Part shown: positions 1 to 5,304 of the stretch, piece by piece
Layout: each line of letters starts with the position of its first letter
How positions within the stretch are numbered: the stretch's first letter is position 1
Source of the DNA: Fimbriimonadales bacterium
GTDB taxonomy: Bacteria; Armatimonadota; Fimbriimonadia; Fimbriimonadales; GBS-DC
DNA length: 10,542 nt
NCBI GenBank assembly: GCA_026416065.1
Contig: JAOAFW010000267.1
Location: 1-10,542, forward strand
Reading direction: 5' to 3'
Translations under genes and position numbers: made by a program
Notes under the pieces: generated by a model
Seen by the model: only the letters and a program-made list of their open reading frames with translations
Told to the model about the DNA's origin: nothing
Database searches by the model: none

Positions 1-359
1 AGTTCGCTCAGCGGGGTCTCCATGCGTTCGCCCAAGCCCAAGAGTTCCAACATATAAACGGCGCGTGTCCACGACGCAGCGTATCGTTTGAGGAAGCTGG
101 CGGGCGTTGCGGAGCGCAGGGCGCGCCCTTCGGGAAGGTCAGGCATCACCGCGAAGTCAGCCACTTCCAGCCTGCCCCCTGCCAAAGCGACTTCGCCCGT
201 GATTAGCGCCAGCAGTAGGCTCTTGCCCGAACCCGATGGACCAAATAGCGCAACCAGCTCGCCTCGCTCGAGAGCGAAGCGCATCGGCAGGATGCAGACG
301 CCGCCGTGCAACGCCGACTCAATCTCGTCTGCCCGCAGCACGATGCGCTCCACTGCCAT
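1..359 (-). CDS. ABC transporter ATP-binding protein, C-terminal part beyond the window edge
   Basis: This is the N-terminal 119 or so residues of an ABC-family ATPase, which would power a membrane transporter from the cytoplasmic face. It starts at an ATG two bases after the EpsI stop codon, so translation is probably coupled. The Walker A motif GPSGSGKS lies at residues 40-47. The read ends at LSEL, which looks like the approach to the LSGGQ-type signature. Two things are odd. The place where a Q-loop glutamine is expected reads MPDLPEG, with no glutamine. Only about 70 residues separate Walker A from the signature approach, fewer than the roughly 90-100 usual for the family. Walker B, the D-loop and the H-loop lie outside the window, so activity cannot be judged. 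The permease partner is not visible. It could serve polymer export or an exosortase-linked transporter, and I cannot tell which. Confidence 0.85.
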   Translation of the reverse strand, partial: MAVERIVLRADEIESALHGGVCILPMRFALERGELVALFGPSGSGKSLLLALITGEVALAGGRLEVADFAVMPDLPEGRALRSATPASFLKRYAASWTRAVYMLELLGLGERMETPLSE

Positions 360-361
360 CG

Positions 362-1264
362 CTATCGAATCACTTCCGGATTGGTCTGCGCCATCGAGGC
401 AATCGACTGCTCCGCGAACTGCTTGATATCTTCGCGATCCTGTTCGGGATTGCCGCGCGCCGTTTTCAAGAAGCGCACAAAGTAGGCGCGCTGCTGATCC
501 ATCCCGGTCAAACGCGCGAGAAGCAGGAAGATACGCGCCGAGGAAGTGTCTTCACGATACCCCATCGGCGTCGAGTAGAAATAGATGCCCACCGCCTGAC
601 GGTTCTGCCCATCCAGCGAGACCAGACGCACGAACCGGGCGGGAATGGGGTCTTTGCCGGGCACGTTCAGCAAAATTTTCTGGTTATCGGCGAACTCCCA
701 GTTCTGCACGCGGAAGCAGACCTGCGGGTTGTGGAACGCGCCTGTATGCGAGCCGGCGATAATCGAGAGGTCTGCTTGATCGCCTTGCGGGTTCACGTAG
801 ATACGCGCGACATACTCGTCGGGTTTGAGTTCGTTGAATGCGGATTCCGACATCTCGTACTCCTGTATCATCACCCAGTCGCCCAGCTGCTGCTTAATCT
901 TGGCAAGCGTTTTGCCCTCTGCGAGGGGCGCAGGGCGCGGTAGCAGTCGCACCGCCAGTACCAGCCCGATAGTAAGAAACATCAGCACAAATACTGGCGC
1001 GCCGAAGCGTTTCCAGTCCATCGGCGGCGCAGGCGTGGGTTGAATGGTTTCCGCTTCAGAGGTTGCGCTGGAAGCCCCAGCGTCGCCCTCAACCACTTCC
1101 AGTGGGGGCGCACCATTCAAGTTGGATTGGGTGTCTTCCGCAAAGCCCGGTTCACCCTCGCCGTTCGCGGAGACTTGAACGTTCCCATCCAGATGCAGGT
1201 CATTTTCCAGATGTGATTCTCCGCTCGTACTGCGCTCTTCAGGTTTCGTTTTCATTTCTTCCAT
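362..1264 (-). CDS. epsI: EpsI-family exosortase-associated protein (DUF3485)
   Basis: The EpsI/DUF3485 family accompanies exosortases, either as a neighbouring gene or fused to the exosortase, in exopolysaccharide and PEP-CTERM systems; its biochemical role is not settled. The protein has a cytoplasmic tail of about 85 residues rich in Glu, Asp, Ser, Gly and Pro, one membrane segment near residues 88-107, and an extracytoplasmic DUF3485 domain. That domain carries the family-style motif HNPQVCF (His178, Cys183) followed by a Trp at 189. Three starts compete. The GTG at 1273 has no usable ribosome site. The ATG at 1264 has GAGGTG at a good distance. The ATG at 1255 forms an ATGA overlap with the exosortase stop. 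I chose 1264. The acidic tail is an unusual extension, since EpsI proteins usually begin close to their membrane segment. Confidence 0.88.
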   Translation of the reverse strand: MEEMKTKPEERSTSGESHLENDLHLDGNVQVSANGEGEPGFAEDTQSNLNGAPPLEVVEGDAGASSATSEAETIQPTPAPPMDWKRFGAPVFVLMFLTIGLVLAVRLLPRPAPLAEGKTLAKIKQQLGDWVMIQEYEMSESAFNELKPDEYVARIYVNPQGDQADLSIIAGSHTGAFHNPQVCFRVQNWEFADNQKILLNVPGKDPIPARFVRLVSLDGQNRQAVGIYFYSTPMGYREDTSSARIFLLLARLTGMDQQRAYFVRFLKTARGNPEQDREDIKQFAEQSIASMAQTNPEVIR

Positions 1265-2160
1265 CCTAACCACCTCGCGATGAGAAACAACGACACGAAT
1301 GGGATGAGTATCTCCAGCGCACCCGTGGTGGGGATGTTTACGGTACCGAATGCGGGTAGCGTCGCCTCATAGCCCTCGTGCGCGATTTTCGCGGCTTGCG
1401 GACCCCACTCGTGCCCCGCCACCCCAATCAGCGCGATGCGCAAACCGTTCGAGATGACGGCAATCGGCAGGAGCGCGGCAGGAAGAATCAACTTCTTCCA
1501 AAGGGGCATATCGACAATCGTGAAGAAAAACAGAATAAAGGTCAGCAGGGCAATTGTGACCTTGAATCCGCTGCATTCCACTCCGACGTGCAACTCGTAG
1601 CCCGACGGCATCATGAAGGTCACCTGACTGGTCTGCAGTACGTTATAGAAGGGGCTGAGCATCGCGATAGCGACCTCGGTAGACCAGACCTTGATGGGAT
1701 TGGTGACTTCGTCAAACACAACCGACGGCATGGGCATCATCAAATAGAGAAACAGCAGCGGATAAAGTAATACCCATGTGATTTTCGTGCCCCACAGCAG
1801 CAGGCTGGCAGCAATCAGGAACAGAGGGAACCCCATGCTGGCGACCCACGAAGAGTATCCCCACAGTCCCAGCAGGAGTGCGCCTGCACCCATCAGGAAC
1901 AGGGGCACGCCCCACCATGACGGCTGCGCCCGGAGCTGCAGCAACCTCTCACGACGCATCCAGATCATTACCAGCGCCAACGGGGGCACAAGATAGGCGT
2001 ACGAATAGTAGCCATTCTCATCGCCCCAGCGCGGCAGCCAATAGTCTCGGATCGGCTCGTGATAGGCGTATAGCACCAGCACGAGGAAGGCAATTACTAC
2101 CCCCAGCAGTATGGGCTGGGGACGAGGCAGTTTTTTCAACTCCAGTAAGAACTGATCCAT
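1252..2160 (-). CDS. exosortase (EpsH/Xrt family) membrane transpeptidase
   Basis: Exosortases are multi-pass membrane cysteine proteases/transpeptidases thought to cleave C-terminal sorting signals such as PEP-CTERM and pass the protein to the cell surface. The 302-residue protein is very hydrophobic, with about eight membrane segments. The family catalytic residues are visible: Cys196 in the motif VGVECSG, Arg241 in SNGLRI, and a downstream His, most likely His261 in AHEGYE (His250 in GHEWG is the alternative). The ATG start is preceded by AGGAGG with 8 bases of spacing, and the gene begins 17 bases after the GtrA stop. The stop overlaps the EpsI start region. Its place in a polysaccharide operon matches the EPS/exosortase association known from EpsH loci. 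No PEP-CTERM substrate is encoded in the window. The exact exosortase subtype cannot be assigned here. Confidence 0.93.
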   Translation of the reverse strand: MDQFLLELKKLPRPQPILLGVVIAFLVLVLYAYHEPIRDYWLPRWGDENGYYSYAYLVPPLALVMIWMRRERLLQLRAQPSWWGVPLFLMGAGALLLGLWGYSSWVASMGFPLFLIAASLLLWGTKITWVLLYPLLFLYLMMPMPSVVFDEVTNPIKVWSTEVAIAMLSPFYNVLQTSQVTFMMPSGYELHVGVECSGFKVTIALLTFILFFFTIVDMPLWKKLILPAALLPIAVISNGLRIALIGVAGHEWGPQAAKIAHEGYEATLPAFGTVNIPTTGALEILIPFVSLFLIARWLGWKK

Positions 2161-2176
2161 CGATATCGCCTCCTGT

Positions 2177-2704
2177 CTAAGACTCTACAGATACCTCAGA
2201 TGTGCTACGAAAAGTCCAGTATTTGTTCGCAAAAAAGTTCCAGAACAGCACGATGGCGGTCGCCGTCGCCTGACACGCCATGAACGCGATGCGCGGCGGC
2301 TCAGGCAGAAACGGGCGAATCAGCAGCGTGGTAATCGTGGAATTGAGCAGCATGCCGATTACATTCACCGTGACGAACTTGGCGAACTGGGGCGTGCGCG
2401 CCCGCCTGTCCCGAACGCGAAAAGTCCAGCGACGATTCCAGATGAAGCTGTTAACTGTGGCGGTACCCGACGAGATGAACTTGGCGAACCACACGGCAGT
2501 GGCTTCGGGGCGGAACGGGACACCCGTGAGGTTCACGAAACCTGTTCCCAGCAGGCGTGGAATTGGCGTGTAGTAGGTGAGCAGAAACGCCAGGCTCCAG
2601 TCGATCGCCGTGTTCATCGCGCCTACAGTGGCGAACTTGAGGAACTGGCGCACCCCAAGCGGTAGAGTTTGTACCTTCGAGCGCGTTCTCCGCAGCATGC
2701 TCAT
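2177..2704 (-). CDS. GtrA-family membrane protein
   Basis: GtrA-like proteins are small four-helix inner-membrane proteins linked to movement of polyprenyl-phosphate-linked sugars, or to recruiting enzymes for cell-envelope glycan synthesis. This 175-residue protein has about four membrane segments and two copies of the family motif: NSFIWNRRWTF at residues 85-95 and NFFANKYWTF at 156-165, reflecting the internal pseudo-duplication of the family. The open frame reaches back to 2737, but the chosen ATG at 2704 makes an ATGA overlap with the UbiA stop. A second ATG two codons later (2698) has GAGG six bases upstream and is equally plausible. Its coupling to the UbiA-family prenyltransferase suggests it flips or handles that enzyme's lipid-linked product. 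That functional link is inference. Confidence 0.9.
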   Translation of the reverse strand: MSMLRRTRSKVQTLPLGVRQFLKFATVGAMNTAIDWSLAFLLTYYTPIPRLLGTGFVNLTGVPFRPEATAVWFAKFISSGTATVNSFIWNRRWTFRVRDRRARTPQFAKFVTVNVIGMLLNSTITTLLIRPFLPEPPRIAFMACQATATAIVLFWNFFANKYWTFRSTSEVSVES

Positions 2705-3600
2705 CCTCGCATCACCCAAAGCACAATCAAGCCCCATACCACGACCGAGAGCGCGATATGCTTGTCTGACACAATCAGCTTCTCAGGGCTGCCTCCCGCG
2801 TCGTAGCGGTGCACCACGAAAAAGTAGCGCAGCAATCCGTAAGTGACCACAGGCAAAGTATACCAGAGGTTCGGGTGGTTTTTCGCCGTCTCAGACAGAA
2901 TCACATAAATCGCGTAGGATTGAAGCGTTAGCCCCATGCAGATAGTGAGTAGATGCTCCAGCATGTTTGCGGAGTAGTCGCCCAGTGCGCTGCGATGGTT
3001 GGATGCGTCCTCGCCCAGCGACACCAGTTCATGCCGTCGCTTCGCAAACCCCAGAAACAACGCCAGAAAGAAGGTACAGATAATCAGCCACGGGGAGATG
3101 TAGGCTTCAATCAGCACTGCGCCCGACGTCGCCCGCAACAAAAATCCCAGCGCAATCACGCCCACATCCAACAGAGGAATGTGCTTCAGGTAGAAGGTAT
3201 ACAGTGTACTCTGGATGGCATACACCAGCACAATCACGCCGAATGGGACGCGCAGCCAGAACGCCAGCCCCAGCCCGAGCGCGAGCGATACTGCCGCGCC
3301 CAGCCATGCCACAGGCACAGGCAGCCGCCCCGACGCAATCGGGCGATGCTGCTTTTTGGGGTGATGGCGGTCGCGCTCGCGGTCTAAAATATCGTTCACC
3401 AAGTAGATGCTGCTTGCCGTGAAGCAGAGCGCGAAAAAGCCCAGCACGGTTTGCCACAGCAGCGTGAGGTTCGTGAACTGCGCCGTGAACAGTAGCGCAG
3501 CAAACACCAGCAGGTTTTTAATCCACTGATGGGGGCGCATCGCCTGAATCATGGCGATGCCGATACTGACAGGGCTTACCGCAACGCGCGTCTGGCTCAT
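2701..3600 (-). CDS. UbiA-family prenyltransferase, decaprenyl-phosphate phosphoribosyltransferase-like
   Basis: Members of this UbiA branch transfer phosphoribose from PRPP to a polyprenyl phosphate in the inner membrane, giving a lipid-linked pentose donor precursor. The 299-residue protein has about nine hydrophobic segments. It opens with RPHQWIKN at residues 22-29, typical of the phosphoribosyltransferase branch. The Mg-binding motif NDILDRERD spans residues 69-77. LGFLLRATSG (151-160) and GFAKRRHEL (184-192) also fit this branch. The start ATG overlaps the epimerase stop (ATGA) and follows AAGGAGG ten bases upstream. Its stop overlaps the GtrA start in the same way. In mycobacteria the homologue (Rv3806c) works with the DprE1/DprE2 epimerase to make decaprenyl-phosphoryl arabinose. 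Those epimerase genes are not in this window. A different UbiA substrate remains possible. Confidence 0.88.
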   Translation of the reverse strand: MSQTRVAVSPVSIGIAMIQAMRPHQWIKNLLVFAALLFTAQFTNLTLLWQTVLGFFALCFTASSIYLVNDILDRERDRHHPKKQHRPIASGRLPVPVAWLGAAVSLALGLGLAFWLRVPFGVIVLVYAIQSTLYTFYLKHIPLLDVGVIALGFLLRATSGAVLIEAYISPWLIICTFFLALFLGFAKRRHELVSLGEDASNHRSALGDYSANMLEHLLTICMGLTLQSYAIYVILSETAKNHPNLWYTLPVVTYGLLRYFFVVHRYDAGGSPEKLIVSDKHIALSVVVWGLIVLWVMRG

Positions 3601-4550
3601 ACCAACACCGCCTCCTTCTGATAGGCTTCCGCAGTGCGTCGTATGCCTTCCTGCAGAGTGTAGCGGGGCTGATAGCCCAGCGTATGCTGCATCCGGCGGA
3701 TGTCTGCGTAGGAGCGACGGATGTCGCCCGCGCGAGGGGGGTGAAACTCTGGCTGGAGGGGATAGCCCACCGCTTGCTCAATCGCCTGTAGCAGTTCCAG
3801 CAGCGTGTAGCGCGCCCCACTGGCGAGATTGAACACCTTGCCGACCGCCTCTGGGTGCGTCGCTCCCACCCAGATACCCTGAATCAGGTCGTCGATATAG
3901 ATAAAATCGCGCACCTGCTTGCCGTCGCCGAAGATGATTGGTTTACGGTCGTTCAGGGCGGCGGTGATCCAGCGCGGTACGACGGCGGCATACTGCGAGC
4001 GTGGGTTCTGACGCGGACCGTAGACATTGAAAAAGCGGAAACTCACAGTGGGCACGCCGAACACGCGATAGTAATCGCGGCAGAGCAGCTCGCCGTAGTA
4101 CTTGCTCCAGCCGTAGGGCGAGATGGGGGCGGGGTGCATGCCTTCGCGCTTAGGTAGGCGCGGCGAATCGCCATACACCGCCGCGGAGGAGGCGAACACG
4201 AACCGCGTGCAGCCCGCCTGGCGCGCCGCCTCCAGCAGCAACTGCGTGCCGTACACATTCACCTCAAACGTTTCGGTTGGCAGCTCCATCGACAGAGGAA
4301 CGGAGACCTGCGCGGCGAGGTGGAATACCATTGTGCAGCCATCCACCGCCTCCCGCACAGTGTCGGGTTCGGCGACGCTTCCACGAAGGAACTCGATTTC
4401 ATTCCTTACTTCACGCAGGTTGTCCAGCGCGCCTGTAGAGAGATTGTCCAGCACGCGCACCTGTCCGTGCTGGAGCAGAAACCGCGTCAGATGCGAGCCA
4501 ATAAATCCCGCGCCCCCCGTCACCAAGAACCGCTGCTTAGTATGCCCCAT
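3597..4550 (-). CDS. NAD-dependent UDP-sugar 4-epimerase, extended SDR family
   Basis: This cytoplasmic enzyme most likely interconverts UDP-glucose/galactose or their N-acetyl forms to supply the polymer's sugar donors. The 317-residue length is normal for the family. The N-terminal Rossmann motif TGGAGFIG is at residues 11-18, and LDN near residues 34-36 follows the second strand. HLAAQ (77-81) is the usual substrate-side segment. The catalytic residues are Ser122 in FASSAAVYG and the pair Tyr146/Lys150 in YGWSK. FFNVYGPRQNP is a strong signature of the UDP-Glc/GlcNAc 4-epimerase (GalE/WbpP-like) group. It overlaps the phosphoglycosyl transferase by 14 bases and the UbiA gene by 4. The ribosome site before the ATG is poor (AAAAGG only 2 bases away), which suggests translational coupling. 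A dTDP-glucose 4,6-dehydratase is less likely. The exact sugar cannot be read from sequence. Confidence 0.92.
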   Translation of the reverse strand: MGHTKQRFLVTGGAGFIGSHLTRFLLQHGQVRVLDNLSTGALDNLREVRNEIEFLRGSVAEPDTVREAVDGCTMVFHLAAQVSVPLSMELPTETFEVNVYGTQLLLEAARQAGCTRFVFASSAAVYGDSPRLPKREGMHPAPISPYGWSKYYGELLCRDYYRVFGVPTVSFRFFNVYGPRQNPRSQYAAVVPRWITAALNDRKPIIFGDGKQVRDFIYIDDLIQGIWVGATHPEAVGKVFNLASGARYTLLELLQAIEQAVGYPLQPEFHPPRAGDIRRSYADIRRMQHTLGYQPRYTLQEGIRRTAEAYQKEAVLV

Positions 4551-5253
4551 CGCCTTTTAGAATCGCTGGAATGGTACGGAACAGGATTTTGAGATCCAGT
4601 CCCAAGGAGATATTTTCCACGTAATAGATGTCGAGGCGCATCCATTCATCGAAAGTCAGGTTGCTACGTCCACTGACCTGCCACAGCCCCGTGCAACCCT
4701 GTGGCACCGCGAAGCGCGTGTAGTACTCCACTCTATCGAAGCGGTTCACGTCATAGGGCGCCATCGCGCGCGGGCCCACGAGGCTGAGGTCGCCCTTTAG
4801 CACATTGAACAGTTGAGGCAGCTCATCGAGGCTGTATTTGCGGATGAACCGCCCCACGCGAGTCATTCGGGGGTCGTGTTTGATTTTGAACGCGCCCCCC
4901 TGCTTTTCGTTCATGTGCATAATCAGGGGCTGTAGTTCCTGCGCGTTGCAGCGCATGGAGCGAAACTTGTACATGATGAACGGTCTGCCATAGCGTCCGA
5001 GCCGGATCTGGCGAAAGAAGATGGGACCGGGCGATTCGATTCGGATCAGCAGGGCGATGGTGAGCATAACAGGCGAGAGCAGGATAAGCGCCAGCGACGC
5101 GCCGACGATGTCGATGAGCCGTTTGAGGACAGCGTGCGGGATTTTGACTTCGGGGATATATTCCGCGAAGGGTGAGCATTCGGGCGCGTGCGGGCGTGTC
5201 GTCGTTTTGCCCGCCGCCGGCTCTAAGGTCGTTGTACTCGGTCGGCTTGCCAT
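4537..5253 (-). CDS. polyprenyl-phosphate sugar-1-phosphate transferase (initiating phosphoglycosyl transferase)
   Basis: This enzyme starts polymer synthesis by moving a sugar-1-phosphate from a UDP-sugar to undecaprenyl phosphate at the inner membrane. The 238-residue form matches short monotopic enzymes that lack the four-helix N-terminal region of WbaP/WcaJ. A flexible tail of about 40 residues comes first, then a hydrophobic re-entrant segment (about 46-70), SPGPIFFRQIRLGRYG (74-89), YKFRSM (95-100) and SLDELPQ (141-147). Asp143-Glu144 is the expected catalytic dyad. Two conserved places differ: VGPRA replaces the common VGPRP, and VPQGCTG replaces the usual RPG-x-TG. The frame is open to 5304, but the ATG at 5253 has AAAGGAG seven bases upstream and is clearly the better start. 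A GC-rich hairpin lies just before that ribosome site. Confidence 0.93.
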   Translation of the reverse strand: MASRPSTTTLEPAAGKTTTRPHAPECSPFAEYIPEVKIPHAVLKRLIDIVGASLALILLSPVMLTIALLIRIESPGPIFFRQIRLGRYGRPFIMYKFRSMRCNAQELQPLIMHMNEKQGGAFKIKHDPRMTRVGRFIRKYSLDELPQLFNVLKGDLSLVGPRAMAPYDVNRFDRVEYYTRFAVPQGCTGLWQVSGRSNLTFDEWMRLDIYYVENISLGLDLKILFRTIPAILKGDGAY

Positions 5254-5260
5254 CGTTTCG

Positions 5261-5267
5261 CTCCTTT
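5261..5267 (-). promoter_or_regulatory. ribosome binding site fixing the phosphoglycosyl transferase start
   Basis: The minus strand reads AAAGGAG seven bases before the ATG at 5253. No comparable site precedes the upstream in-frame ATG at 5304, which would also begin right at the Wzc-like stop. This decides the start. Confidence 0.75.
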
Positions 5268-5271
5268 CAAC

Positions 5272-5293
5272 GGGGGCGCAGCAACGCGCCCCC
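5272..5293 (-). other. GC-rich intra-operon RNA hairpin
   Basis: Between the Wzc-like stop and the phosphoglycosyl transferase start the minus strand reads GGGGGCGC, a six-base loop, then GCGCCCCC: a perfect 8-bp stem made only of G-C pairs. It begins 11 bases after the upstream stop and ends 4 bases before the AAAGGAG ribosome site. No run of T follows, so it is not a classical intrinsic terminator. It could tune expression by partial attenuation, by protecting a processed 3' end, or by controlling access to the ribosome site. The structure is seen directly; its function is inferred. Confidence 0.6.
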
Positions 5294-5304
5294 TGAGAAT
5301 GCAA

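Noticed and set aside
236..943. A 235-codon plus-strand open frame
   Set aside because: It is antisense to EpsI and the start of the ABC ATPase, both supported by family motifs. The predicted protein shows no recognisable domain.
2705..2737. GtrA start at 2737
   Set aside because: This would overlap the UbiA gene by 37 bases with no good ribosome site. The ATGA junction at 2704 matches the style of the neighbouring junctions.
5254..5304. N-terminal extension of the phosphoglycosyl transferase to 5304
   Set aside because: It would translate through the GC hairpin and the AAAGGAG site, which clearly serves the ATG at 5253.
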